DNA of 64,000 nt. Source: Gelidibacter gilvus. GTDB taxonomy: Bacteria > Bacteroidota > Bacteroidia > Flavobacteriales > Flavobacteriaceae. The position numbers and the translations under genes are program-made. The notes beneath the pieces are model-generated. The model saw only the letters and a program-made list of their open reading frames with translations. It ran no database searches and had not been told where the DNA came from. The stretch spans positions 124,001 through 188,000 of the forward strand of contig NZ_SDDZ01000007.1 of assembly GCF_004115975.1 (NCBI RefSeq), read 5' to 3'. Below are positions 6,083 to 14,076 of this stretch, piece by piece (position 1 is the stretch's first letter; the number at the start of each line of letters is the position of its first letter).

Positions 6083-6862
6083 ATGAACGCTAAAAACTTC
6101 ATTCATAAGCCGAATCAAACTCCCTCTCCTTCGGAGAGGGCTGGGGTGAGGATAAAAGTCTGCGGTATGAAATACATCCAGAACATCACTGATATTGCGA
6201 CGCTTCAACCTGATTATCTCGGATTTATATTCTATGAAAAGTCCAGCAGATATTTCAATGGCACGATTCCGGAATTACCATCAGGCGTGAAAAAGGTCGG
6301 TGTTTTTGTAAACGCAACGGTTGAGGAAATTATAGACAAGGTTGAAAAACATAGTTTGGATTTGGTTCAACTGCATGGGGACGAATCGCCGGAGTTTTGT
6401 AAAGAACTAAATGGTCTTCTTACGAAAATAGATCGGGATAAAAATGCTGATAAGGATAAAAATTTAGAGATTCCTGCCTACGCAGGAATTTTGAAAGTGT
6501 TCTCAATCAAAGACCATTTCAATTTTGACGAATTAGAACCTTACGAATCGGTGTGTGATTACTTTTTGTTTGATACCAAAGGTAAGTTACCAGGCGGCAA
6601 CGGCTATACGTTCAATTGGGAAGTTTTAAAAGATTATCCTTCCAACAAGCCTTATTTTTTAAGTGGCGGGATTGGTTTGGAGGAAGTTAATAATGTAGCA
6701 GAATTCCTGCGCTCGCCTGACCGGCAGGCAGGCAGGCAGGAATCCCAATTTTGCCATGCCATCGATGTCAACAGTAAATTCGAAATTAAACCTGGATTGA
6801 AGGATTTGGAAAAGTTGACAAAATTTAAACAAATGATTAACAAGTTTGATACTATCAAATGA
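6083..6862 (+). CDS. trpF: Phosphoribosylanthranilate isomerase with three palindrome-encoded inserts
   Basis: TrpF isomerises phosphoribosylanthranilate to CdRP. Catalytic Cys27 (IKVCGMKY) and the Asp in LFDTKGKLPGGNGYTF are present, as are VGVFVN, LVQLHGDE, FLSGGIG and AIDVNSKFE. At 259 residues it is some 45-55 residues longer than usual. The excess maps to three palindromes read in frame: PSPSERAG in an N-terminal extension (6122-6140), EIPAYAGI in a loop after residue 110 (6470-6489, preceded by a charged KIDRDKNADKDKN stretch) and RSPDRQAGRQESQ between NVAEFL and CHAIDV (6703-6743). The core motifs around each insert remain intact, so the enzyme is probably active. A GTG at 6146, just upstream of IKVCGM, is an alternative start that would exclude the first insert. 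Confidence 0.93.
   Translation: MNAKNFIHKPNQTPSPSERAGVRIKVCGMKYIQNITDIATLQPDYLGFIFYEKSSRYFNGTIPELPSGVKKVGVFVNATVEEIIDKVEKHSLDLVQLHGDESPEFCKELNGLLTKIDRDKNADKDKNLEIPAYAGILKVFSIKDHFNFDELEPYESVCDYFLFDTKGKLPGGNGYTFNWEVLKDYPSNKPYFLSGGIGLEEVNNVAEFLRSPDRQAGRQESQFCHAIDVNSKFEIKPGLKDLEKLTKFKQMINKFDTIK
6122..6140. repeat. Palindrome 1 inside trpF (N-terminal extension)
   Basis: CCCTCTCC (6122-6129), loop TTC, GGAGAGGG (6133-6140), followed by CTGGGGTGAGGAT. It is translated in frame just before the first conserved TrpF motif, or forms part of the leader if the GTG at 6146 is the true start. Confidence 0.75.
6470..6489. repeat. Palindrome 2 inside trpF (family A)
   Basis: ATTCCTGC (6470-6477), loop CTAC, GCAGGAAT (6482-6489). 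It is identical in arms and loop to copies in the trpF-trpB gap (7414-7433 and 7505-7524), but here it is translated as IPAYAGI. Confidence 0.8.
6703..6743. repeat. Palindrome 3 inside trpF (composite family A)
   Basis: Outer arms ATTCCTGC (6703-6710) and GCAGGAAT (6736-6743) enclose an inner stem GCCTG (6715-6719) and CAGGC (6725-6729) and a short GGCA repeat. It is read in frame between two conserved TrpF segments. Confidence 0.75.
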
Positions 6863-6900
6863 ACTAAAAAGACGGAGTTTCCAGCCAGTTCAGGTCACCA

Positions 6901-7524
6901 GACCTGACAGGTTTCTAAAACCTGTCAGGTCTCTCAAACCATAAATGCGGTGATTAACTCTAGGTTGAATTTTAAAATTTCGAACAGATCAAGAATGGAA
7001 AATTATAGTTTAGAAAATCAAAGATTTAAAAGGAAAATAAACATTAGATTCCTGCCTGCGCAGGAATAAATTGGAATAACCCAGACCTCACAGGTTTTGA
7101 AAACCTGTGAGGTCTCTTGAACCATAAATGCGGTGATTAACTCTAGGTTGAACTTTAAAATTTCGAACAGATCAAAAATGGAAAATTATGGTTTAGTAAA
7201 TCAAAGATTTAAAAGGAAAATAAATATGAGATTCCTGCCTGCGCAGGAATAAATTGGAATAACCTGACCTGACAGGTTTTAGAAACCTGTCAGGTCTCTT
7301 GAATCATAAATGCGGTGATTAACTCTAGGTTGAATTTTATAATTTCGAACAGATCAAGAATGGAAAATTATAGTTTAGAAAAATCACAGATTTAAAAGGA
7401 AAATAAATATGAGATTCCTGCCTACGCAGGAATAAATTGGAATAACCTGACCTGACTGGTTTCTCCCGATAGCTATCGGGACTGAAAGGTCTTTTAAACA
7501 CGAGATTCCTGCCTACGCAGGAAT
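6901..7524. repeat. 182-183-bp tandem repeat array in the trpF-trpB gap
   Basis: Three full units begin at 6901, 7084 and 7266, and a shortened fourth begins at 7449. Each unit has a family-B hairpin (arms such as GACCTGACAGGTTT and AAACCTGTCAGGTC, 6901-6931, 7084-7114, 7266-7296), about 115 bp of AT-rich spacer beginning ATAAATGCGGTGATTAACTC (at 6941, 7124, 7306), and a family-A hairpin ATTCCTGC/GCAGGAAT (7048-7067, 7231-7250, 7414-7433). The fourth unit lacks the spacer, carries CCCGATAGCTATCGGG (7465-7480) and ends in the hairpin 7505-7524 next to trpB. The second unit's family-B arms changed on both sides (CTCACAGG with CCTGTGAG), preserving pairing. No gene was seen in the 670-bp gap. 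Confidence 0.85.
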
Positions 7525-7531
7525 GAGGAAT

Positions 7532-8713
7532 ATGACATACAACATCAACGAAAAAGGGTATTACGGCGAATTTGGCGGCGCATACATTCCAGAAATGCTC
7601 TACCCCAATGTGGAAGAATTACGTCAAAACTATTTGAAAGTTATGGCAGAACCTGAATTCCAAGAAGAATTCAATGCACTACTTAAGGATTATGTGGGAC
7701 GCCCTTCCCCTCTCTATTTCGCAAAGCGAATGAGTGAAAAGTACAACACCAAAATTTATTTAAAACGAGAAGACCTCAACCATACCGGCGCTCACAAAAT
7801 CAACAACACCATTGGTCAGATCTTGATGGCGAAACGCCTCGGAAAAAACCGCATCATTGCAGAAACTGGTGCGGGTCAACACGGTGTAGCCACAGCAACA
7901 GTATGTGCGCTTATGGGATTGGAATGCATCGTCTATATGGGCGAGATTGACATTGCGCGTCAGGCGCCCAACGTGGCACGCATGAAAATGTTGGGCGCTA
8001 CTGTAGTTCCCGCACTTTCTGGAAGTCGCACCTTAAAAGATGCTACCAATGAGGCCATTCGCGATTGGATCAACAATCCTGTGGATACCCATTATATTAT
8101 CGGTAGTGTGGTTGGCCCACATCCTTATCCTGATATGGTAGCGCGTTTCCAAGCTATTGTTTCCGAAGAAATCCAATGGCAACTCAAAGAAAAAGAAGGC
8201 ACAACAAAACCCAATTATGTGGTGGCCTGTGTTGGTGGCGGTAGTAATGCTGCAGGCGCTTTTTATCATTTCTTGGACGATACGGAGGTCAAGCTTATTG
8301 CTGTCGAAGCTGCCGGAAAAGGGGTGCATTCTGGAGAAAGTGCTGCTACCTCAATTTTAGGTAAGGAAGGCATCATCCACGGCAGTAAAACACTGTTGAT
8401 GCAAACACCCGACGGACAGATTACGGAACCTTACAGTATTTCGGCAGGACTGGATTATCCTGGTGTAGGGCCAATGCACGCCCATTTATACAAAAGTGGA
8501 CGTGCGGAATTCATCGCCATTACAGATGATGATGCCATGACCGCAGGTCTGCAGTTATGTAAAATGGAAGGTATCATTCCTGCCATTGAAAGTTCTCATG
8601 CTTTGGCAGTTTTTGAACATAAAAAGTTTCAACCTGAAGACATCGTTGTGGTTAGTCTTTCTGGACGTGGGGATAAGGATTTGGAGACTTATATCAATCA
8701 TTTTAAACTATAG
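7532..8713 (+). CDS. trpB: Tryptophan synthase beta chain
   Basis: TrpB condenses indole and serine to tryptophan using PLP. The sequence has [15 protein letters not shown] at the N-terminus, [15 protein letters not shown], the PLP lysine in [39 protein letters not shown] and [12 protein letters not shown]. The start at 7532 gives 393 residues and a normal N-terminus with GAGGAAT just upstream; an ATG at 7523 lies within the palindrome arm and is less likely. It is separated from trpF by the tandem repeat array and from trpA by a 371-bp gap. Confidence 0.97.
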   Translation: MTYNINEKGYYGEFGGAYIPEMLYPNVEELRQNYLKVMAEPEFQEEFNALLKDYVGRPSPLYFAKRMSEKYNTKIYLKREDLNHTGAHKINNTIGQILMAKRLGKNRIIAETGAGQHGVATATVCALMGLECIVYMGEIDIARQAPNVARMKMLGATVVPALSGSRTLKDATNEAIRDWINNPVDTHYIIGSVVGPHPYPDMVARFQAIVSEEIQWQLKEKEGTTKPNYVVACVGGGSNAAGAFYHFLDDTEVKLIAVEAAGKGVHSGESAATSILGKEGIIHGSKTLLMQTPDGQITEPYSISAGLDYPGVGPMHAHLYKSGRAEFIAITDDDAMTAGLQLCKMEGIIPAIESSHALAVFEHKKFQPEDIVVVSLSGRGDKDLETYINHFKL

Positions 8714-9084
8714 TATTATAATTATTATGGCGTTACCCTAAAGGGTCAGGCTGTCGGCAGTCGCTCTCTTCGAGGAGTTCCAACAATGCCTCCATCCTTA
8801 ACGCAAATTCGGCATATCAATTAAAAATCGACATTTATATTTTATTGATTAAAATTAAATTCCTTACCTTTTTTTAAGGGAAGGTGGACTCAGTTTCAGT
8901 TTAGAAACTGAAGAAGGAAGGGTTTCTTTAAAATAAATAAACCCCTCAACTTCATCACGTTTTCTCGAGATGAACTTCTCCTTTTTAAGGAACAGAATTA
9001 AAAGTTTAAATTACGAAATGAGATTCCTGCATCCGCAGGAATATGGTTTAACTAATAAGATTCCCGCCTTCGCGGGAAGTGAAC
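8714..9084. repeat. trpB-trpA gap filled with palindromic repeats
   Basis: No gene is seen here. The gap contains ACCCTAAAGGGT (about 8735-8746), an AAGGTAAGGAA-type inverted pair around 8862-8884 (CCTTACC ... GGGAAGG), a segment TCAGTTTCAGTTTAGAAACTGA (about 8890-8911, quoted in part: CAGTTTAGAAACTG), ATTCCTGC/GCAGGAAT with loop ATCC (9023-9042) and TTCCCGC/GCGGGAA with loop CTTC (9061-9078). The last sits directly before the trpA start. None of them has the T run of an intrinsic terminator. Confidence 0.7.
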
Positions 9085-9858
9085 ATGAACAGAATCAATC
9101 AAAAATTACAAGAAAAAACTAACGAAAAGTTACTTTCAATCTATTTTACTGCCGGCTACCCCAACCTTAACGATACAACCAGCATCATCCAAGATCTGGA
9201 GAAAAGCGGTGTCGGCATGATAGAAATCGGATTGCCATTTAGTGATCCTCTAGCCGATGGTCCCACCATTCAGGCGAGTTCGACCCAAGCTTTAAAAAAC
9301 GGGATGACTACAGAAGTGCTTTTTAATCAGCTTAAAGATATCCGGAAAACAGTCAACATTCCGTTGGTCATCATGGGATATTTCAACCCGATCTTGCAAT
9401 ATGGTGTGGAAGCGTTTTGCAAGAAATGTCAGGAAATTGGTATTGACGGACTCATCATACCTGACTTACCTGTGGACGTCTATAATGATCAGTATAAAAC
9501 CATCTTTGAGAAGTACGACATCATCAATGTGTTCTTGATTACACCGCAGACCTCTGAGGAGCGCATCCGGTTTATTGATTCCATTTCAAAAGGCTTTATA
9601 TATATGGTCAGCAGTGCCAGCGTTACAGGAAGCAGTTCTGATTTTGGAGATGTCCAAACGGAGTATTTCAAACGCATTGCCAATATGAAACTAAAAAACC
9701 CACAAGTAATTGGTTTTGGCATTTCAGACCATACTTCCTTTATGCAAGCTACAACTGATGCCAGAGGTGCTATTATCGGAAGTGCATTTATCAAACATTT
9801 AAATTCTGAAGGCACAGGTAAAATCCATAGATTTATTGGTGATATTTTAGAAGCCTAA
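9085..9858 (+). CDS. trpA: Tryptophan synthase alpha chain
   Basis: TrpA cleaves indole-3-glycerol phosphate and channels indole to TrpB. Signatures include SIYFTAGYPNL, the catalytic Glu in MIEIGLPFSDPLADGPTIQ, VIMGYFNPILQYG, the catalytic Asp in DGLIIPDLPVD, MVSSASVTGSSSDF and GFGISDH. ATG 9085 gives a 257-residue protein of usual size; the in-frame GTG at 9079 overlaps the palindrome and is less likely. It closes the operon; no clear terminator follows it directly. Confidence 0.97.
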   Translation: MNRINQKLQEKTNEKLLSIYFTAGYPNLNDTTSIIQDLEKSGVGMIEIGLPFSDPLADGPTIQASSTQALKNGMTTEVLFNQLKDIRKTVNIPLVIMGYFNPILQYGVEAFCKKCQEIGIDGLIIPDLPVDVYNDQYKTIFEKYDIINVFLITPQTSEERIRFIDSISKGFIYMVSSASVTGSSSDFGDVQTEYFKRIANMKLKNPQVIGFGISDHTSFMQATTDARGAIIGSAFIKHLNSEGTGKIHRFIGDILEA

Positions 9859-9948
9859 TCCTTAGAGCGCAATTAAACTTTAAGATAACCTTAATACAGT
9901 TTTCGTTCTGTTTTCCTTATCTTATGAGTCACTTAAAAAGTAGAAATC

Positions 9949-10092
9949 ATGGGAACAATAAAGGATAATAAAAAGTTTAAAACCACAAAGGAACAAACCA
10001 ATCCTACGAATCCAACAGGAAATACCAGATTGGATACGAATCAGTTTGATATCGACAAAAAGACAATAAAGGATCAAAAATCGAAAAAATGA
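9949..10092 (+). CDS. Small hydrophilic protein (47 aa), unknown
   Basis: An ATG at 9949 opens 47 codons, beginning MGTIKDNKKFKTT and ending KTIKDQKSKK. The product is lysine-, asparagine- and threonine-rich, with no hydrophobic segment and probably little fixed structure. It lies 90 bp after trpA and is followed immediately by a strong intrinsic terminator (10109-10151), which supports a real transcribed unit. No family is recognised. It might be the last gene of the trp transcript or a separate small gene. Confidence 0.5.
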   Translation: MGTIKDNKKFKTTKEQTNPTNPTGNTRLDTNQFDIDKKTIKDQKSKK

Positions 10093-10108
10093 TTCGGTGA
10101 TATATATT

Positions 10109-10151
10109 AAAAAGAAACCTATTCTTATCTTTAACGAATAGGTTTCTTTTT
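10109..10151 (+). terminator. Intrinsic terminator after the 47-aa ORF and trp operon
   Basis: AAAAAGAAACCTATTC (10109-10124) pairs perfectly with GAATAGGTTTCTTTTT (10136-10151) around an 11-nt loop, with a T run at the end. It is the first convincing terminator downstream of trpA. Confidence 0.85.
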
Positions 10152-10184
10152 GGTTGATAACCCTCACAATAACCCATAGGAGTC

Positions 10185-10661
10185 ATGAAAAAACACTTTA
10201 AACTGATTATATTCGTTCTGTTTGTCATGGGAATTTCATGTAAAGAACAACCAGAAACCAAAACCACACAGGATGAGAACAAAGCTACAACTCAACAATA
10301 CGAAGAGTATTGCTATTTGTACGCCCAAAACAAAGACACAATAGCACTCATGTTAACGCAAAGCAAAAACCTTGTCATAGGTGAAATGTTCTACAATTTT
10401 TTCGAAAAAGACGGCAGTTATGGCTCCTTTGAAGGCATCGTAAAAGGGGATACCATATTTGGAGACTACGATTTCGAATCTGAAGGCACAACATCAAAAC
10501 GGGAACTTATCTTTCTTAAAAAAGGAAATACGCTACTTGAGGGTTATGGCGAGGTGGAAGTAGACCGGAATAATACAACCGTCTTTAAAAGCAATACAAG
10601 CATTACCTTTGATGAAAAGTTTCCTTTAACTGCTGTAAACTGTGATGAACTAAATTTTTGA
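10185..10661 (+). CDS. Putative lipoprotein, unknown function
   Basis: The 158-residue product starts with a lysine and hydrophobic signal (MKKHFKLIIFVLFVMGISC); Cys19 followed by KEQPE suggests lipidation. The rest is a soluble domain with beta-rich character (GEMFYNFFEKDGSYGSFEG, IVKGDTIFGDYDFESEG, TSKRELIFLKKGNTLLEGYGEV). It resembles uncharacterised flavobacterial lipoproteins, and no function can be assigned. AGGAG lies 4 bp before the ATG. trmL starts 1 bp after its stop codon, so the two are cotranscribed. Confidence 0.75.
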   Translation: MKKHFKLIIFVLFVMGISCKEQPETKTTQDENKATTQQYEEYCYLYAQNKDTIALMLTQSKNLVIGEMFYNFFEKDGSYGSFEGIVKGDTIFGDYDFESEGTTSKRELIFLKKGNTLLEGYGEVEVDRNNTTVFKSNTSITFDEKFPLTAVNCDELNF

Positions 10662-10662
10662 T

Positions 10663-11115
10663 ATGCCTTTAAACATTGTATTGATGGAGCCTGAAATCCC
10701 AAATAACACAGGAAATATTGGCAGATTAGCCTTAGCCTCTGGTGCACATTTACACTTAGTAAAACCTTTCGGATTCGAGATTACCGATGCTCGACTCAAA
10801 CGCGCCGGACTGGATTATTGGCCACATGTCAACATCACTACCTATGAAAATGTCAGTTCGTTTTTTGAATTACATCAAGGTGCGAAAATGGCGTTTTTAT
10901 CAAGCCATGGCGTTAAAGACTATTGGGACATCCCTTTTGAGGATAATTTGTTCTTGATTTTCGGTAAGGAATCCGTTGGTTTGTCAAAGGATATTTTAGA
11001 AACACATAAAGAACACTTATACAAAATCCCATTATTTAGCGAGCATGTACGCAGTTTAAACCTTGCCAATGCTGTAGCCATCGTGGCTTATGAAGGCATT
11101 AAAGCTTTGAAATAA
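10663..11115 (+). CDS. trmL: tRNA (cytidine(34)-2'-O)-methyltransferase
   Basis: TrmL 2'-O-methylates the wobble base of certain tRNA-Leu species. The 150 residues are a stand-alone SPOUT (SpoU) domain: NIVLMEPEIPNNTGNIGRLA, HLVKPFGFEITDARLKRAGLDYW, then the knot region LIFGKESVGLS and IPLFSEHVRSLNLANAVAIVAYE. The length is that of a minimal TrmL. The ATG at 10663 follows the lipoprotein stop by one base. Confidence 0.94.
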   Translation: MPLNIVLMEPEIPNNTGNIGRLALASGAHLHLVKPFGFEITDARLKRAGLDYWPHVNITTYENVSSFFELHQGAKMAFLSSHGVKDYWDIPFEDNLFLIFGKESVGLSKDILETHKEHLYKIPLFSEHVRSLNLANAVAIVAYEGIKALK

Positions 11116-11176
11116 AACACTATAAAATGAAGTTATAAATCTAGAAAACTTCAAACACCAACCACATTGAAACACC

Positions 11177-12697
11177 ATGGAAGACATTGAAAACATCGAA
11201 TTAAAATATTTAAACCTGGAAGATTATCAGGAATTGAAAGAAGCAATGATTGCCTCTTACACCACTATGCCCGATGCATTCTGGCAAGAACATCAAATTA
11301 AAAAGCTCACCGAAGAATTTCCAGAAGGTCAAGTGGTCATTAAGATCAATGATCAAATTGCAGGTTGTGCCTTGAGCATTATTGTAGATTATGAACAATT
11401 TGATGACAATCACACCTATAAGGATATTACCGGAAATTACACCTTTAGCACCCATACTAACACTGGCGATGTCATTTATGGCATTGATGTGTTTATCAAA
11501 CCGGAATTTAGGGGATTGCGTTTGGGACGTCGACTTTATGACTACCGTAAGGAACTATGCGAGCGTTTAAACTTAAGAGGTTTGGCCTTTGGAGGGCGAA
11601 TCCCGAACTATCATAAATTTGCAGACACCTTATCGCCCAAAGAATATATCGATAAAGTAAGACGTAAAGAAATCCATGATCCGGTGCTTAATTTTCAAAT
11701 CTCCAATGATTTCCACCCGACACGTATTTTAAAGAATTATCTTGAAGGTGATGCCTCCTCTCAGGATTATGCGGTATTGTTGGAATGGAGCAACATCTAC
11801 TACGAGAAAAAATCGAAAAAAGCAACGACCATCAAAAAGGTAGTCCGCCTCGGATTGGTGCAATGGCAAATGCGATTGTATAAGGATATGGACGAAATGA
11901 TGCAGCAAGCAGAATTCTTTATCGATTCGGTTTCAGGATATCGTAGTGATTTCGCTTTATTTCCAGAGTTTTTCAATGCCCCATTAATGGCAGGAAACAA
12001 CCATTTATCCACACCTGAAGCCATCAGGGAATTGGCAAAGCACACGGCAGAAATGGTACAGCGTTTTTCCAAACTTGCTATTTCTTACAACATCAATATT
12101 ATCACTGGGAGCATGCCAGAAGTTGTGGATAACATCCTCTATAATGTGGGTTATTTATGCAGACGTGATGGCAGCACAGAACGTTTTGAAAAACTACACA
12201 TCACTCCAGACGAAGCCAAGATTTGGGGAATGGTTGGCGGCAACAAACTCCAAGCCTTTGATACCGATTGTGGTAAAATAGGCATCCTAATTTGTTATGA
12301 TGTCGAGTTTCCTGAGTTGAGCCGTATTTTGGCCGACGAAGGCATGGACATCCTATTTGTGCCATTTTTGACCGATACTCAGAATGGTTTTTCCCGTGTG
12401 CGCCATTGCGCACAGGCAAGAGCCATTGAAAACGAATGCTATGTTGCCATTGCGGGCAGTGTGGGCAATTTACCGAATGTTGAAAATATGGACATTCAAT
12501 ATGCACAATCAGCGGTATTTACACCCTGCGATTTTGCGTTCCCAACCAACGGGGTTAAGGCAGAAGCCACACAAAACGCTGAAATGATCCTCATCGCCGA
12601 TGTGGACATTGATCTTTTAAGAGAGCTGAACCAATTTGGAAGCGTCAGAAACTTAAAAGACAGAAGAACAGATTTATTTGAACTAAAAAAGAAGTAA
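11177..12697 (+). CDS. GNAT acetyltransferase-nitrilase (carbon-nitrogen hydrolase) fusion
   Basis: This 506-residue fusion has an N-terminal GNAT domain (residues about 5-165; the acetyl-CoA loop is FRGLRLGRRLYDYRKEL) and a C-terminal carbon-nitrogen hydrolase (about 224-495). The nitrilase triad is complete: Glu264 in LFPEFF, Lys339 in FEKLHITPDE and Cys373 in ILICYDVEFPE. The same fusion is found widely in Bacteroidota and proteobacteria; substrates are not established. Two bases separate it from the downstream unknown gene, so they form an operon. Confidence 0.92.
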   Translation: MEDIENIELKYLNLEDYQELKEAMIASYTTMPDAFWQEHQIKKLTEEFPEGQVVIKINDQIAGCALSIIVDYEQFDDNHTYKDITGNYTFSTHTNTGDVIYGIDVFIKPEFRGLRLGRRLYDYRKELCERLNLRGLAFGGRIPNYHKFADTLSPKEYIDKVRRKEIHDPVLNFQISNDFHPTRILKNYLEGDASSQDYAVLLEWSNIYYEKKSKKATTIKKVVRLGLVQWQMRLYKDMDEMMQQAEFFIDSVSGYRSDFALFPEFFNAPLMAGNNHLSTPEAIRELAKHTAEMVQRFSKLAISYNINIITGSMPEVVDNILYNVGYLCRRDGSTERFEKLHITPDEAKIWGMVGGNKLQAFDTDCGKIGILICYDVEFPELSRILADEGMDILFVPFLTDTQNGFSRVRHCAQARAIENECYVAIAGSVGNLPNVENMDIQYAQSAVFTPCDFAFPTNGVKAEATQNAEMILIADVDIDLLRELNQFGSVRNLKDRRTDLFELKKK

Positions 12698-12699
12698 TT

Positions 12700-13359
12700 A
12701 TGAAATATCATATGGTAATCAACAGTGTTAATACTGTTGAAGAATTTAAAGACGCATGGACCAATGCCGATTATATTGAACTTTTAGATCGTTTCGGATT
12801 TCCGGATGGCGACAAATCCAAACCTGAAGATCTTGAGGAATTGCTGTTTATGGCGATTTCCGATTTTGAAGGTCCTGAAGCCGCAGCCATCCTCTTAGAT
12901 TATAAATTATCTGAGCATTTAACCGAAGGTCAAATTGAACAAATGTCGCACGACATGGTGCTCGATAAAATATCTGAAGAGTACAGTGACATTAGTTTGC
13001 ACCATGAGCTTTTCAATATCAATCAACTGCTATTTAAAGCTTATAACGGGACTTTCCCATCAGCAAAAGCGACCATTGTTGAATTTGAAATCACACCTAA
13101 CAAAGATGTATCCAAAGAAGTCATATTAAAAGTTCTGGACAAGACTTTGGCAAACAGCAACATCATCAAACGTTTATATTCTGAACAATTGGCGGGAAAT
13201 GAGGCTTTTGATGAATCAGAAGACATTGTCTGGGAGTTAAAAGCTACAGGCGACAATGGTTATATCATGACTACATCGGAATATTGGATCAGTAGGGATG
13301 AGTTTAAGGATGCGGAATTTGATGCTGAAATTTCGATTTTTGAGGAAGAGGAAGATTGA
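12700..13359 (+). CDS. Conserved hypothetical acidic protein
   Basis: The 219-residue protein is strongly acidic, ending FEEEED, and has no signal peptide or membrane segment. Visible segments include FGFPDGDKSKPEDLEELLFMAISDFEGPEAAAILLDYKL and, near the C-terminus, a stretch of alternating beta strands (VWELKATGDNGYIMTTSEYWISRDEF). No family is recognised with confidence. It starts two bases after the GNAT-nitrilase stop and is followed by an intrinsic terminator, so it is the last gene of that unit. Confidence 0.75.
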   Translation: MKYHMVINSVNTVEEFKDAWTNADYIELLDRFGFPDGDKSKPEDLEELLFMAISDFEGPEAAAILLDYKLSEHLTEGQIEQMSHDMVLDKISEEYSDISLHHELFNINQLLFKAYNGTFPSAKATIVEFEITPNKDVSKEVILKVLDKTLANSNIIKRLYSEQLAGNEAFDESEDIVWELKATGDNGYIMTTSEYWISRDEFKDAEFDAEISIFEEEED

Positions 13360-13439
13360 GAATAAGACCGCTTGCTTCGACAGTGCTCAGCACAGGTTGC
13401 TGTTAGATGTTAGAATCAAGACAGGATTTGTTAAATATT

Positions 13440-13475
13440 GAAGCTCCGGATTTTTATTTTAAATTCGGAGCTTTT
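13440..13475 (+). terminator. Intrinsic terminator after the GNAT-nitrilase unit
   Basis: AAGCTCCG (13441-13448) pairs with CGGAGCTT (13466-13473), followed by TTG and a T-rich stretch. A repeat of the GCTTCGACAGTGCTCAGCA type lies just upstream at about 13373-13391. Confidence 0.65.
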
Positions 13476-13573
13476 GTTTAGTTTCCAAAAGAGCGTTATG
13501 ACTGTTTTCTTGGACGGCGTTCAAGACAGGAATACGTGAAATCATGGTGAAATACCGATGACTAATGCTTAAT

Positions 13574-13967
13574 TATGTAGGTCAATTTCAAATTAGTGAA
13601 ATTTTTGAATCCGTGTAATCCGTGAAATTCGTGTCTAAAATCAATTTTGAAAGGAAGCTATGACACAGAGTTACACAAAGGAGTCACTAAGTTACACGAA
13701 GAACAATTTAATATAATATTTAGAATCTATGTATTATTATGTAGACAATTTAAAATTAGTGCAATTTTTGAATCCGTGTAATCCGTGAAATTCGTGTCCA
13801 AAATCCATTTTGAAAGGAAGCTATGACACAGAGTTACACAAAGGAGTCACTAAGTTACACGAAGAACGATTTAATATAATATTTAGGATCTATGTATTAT
13901 TATGTAGACAATTTCAAATTAGTGCCATTTTTGAATCCGTGTAATCCGTGAAATTCGTGTCTAAAAA
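13574..13967. repeat. 163-bp tandem repeat, about 2.4 copies
   Basis: The motif TGAATCCGTGTAATCCGTG begins at 13606, 13769 and 13932, a period of 163 bp, with near-identical flanks (TATGTAG at 13574, 13738, 13901). Each unit also holds the AAAGGAGTCACTAAGTTACA segment and GTGAAATTCGTGTC. The reading frames contain stops and no protein is encoded. The gap 13360-14076 otherwise holds only a terminator and dispersed repeat sequence. Confidence 0.85.
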
Positions 13968-14076
13968 AAACAATACAATTAGTGATTCAAAAAGTTAAAA
14001 GTCTTAATAAAACCCTATCGATACACTATATTTAGCCATTCTCATAAAACCAAAAGCATCCAAATTATTCCCTATA

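Noticed and set aside
6901-7524. Possible CRISPR array in the trpF-trpB gap
   Set aside because: The repeat unit is 182-183 bp with near-identical spacers between hairpins, not short repeats with unique spacers, and no cas genes are nearby.
13574-13967. Possible CRISPR or satellite coding repeat
   Set aside because: The unit is 163 bp with no unique spacers and stops in all frames; it is a simple tandem repeat.
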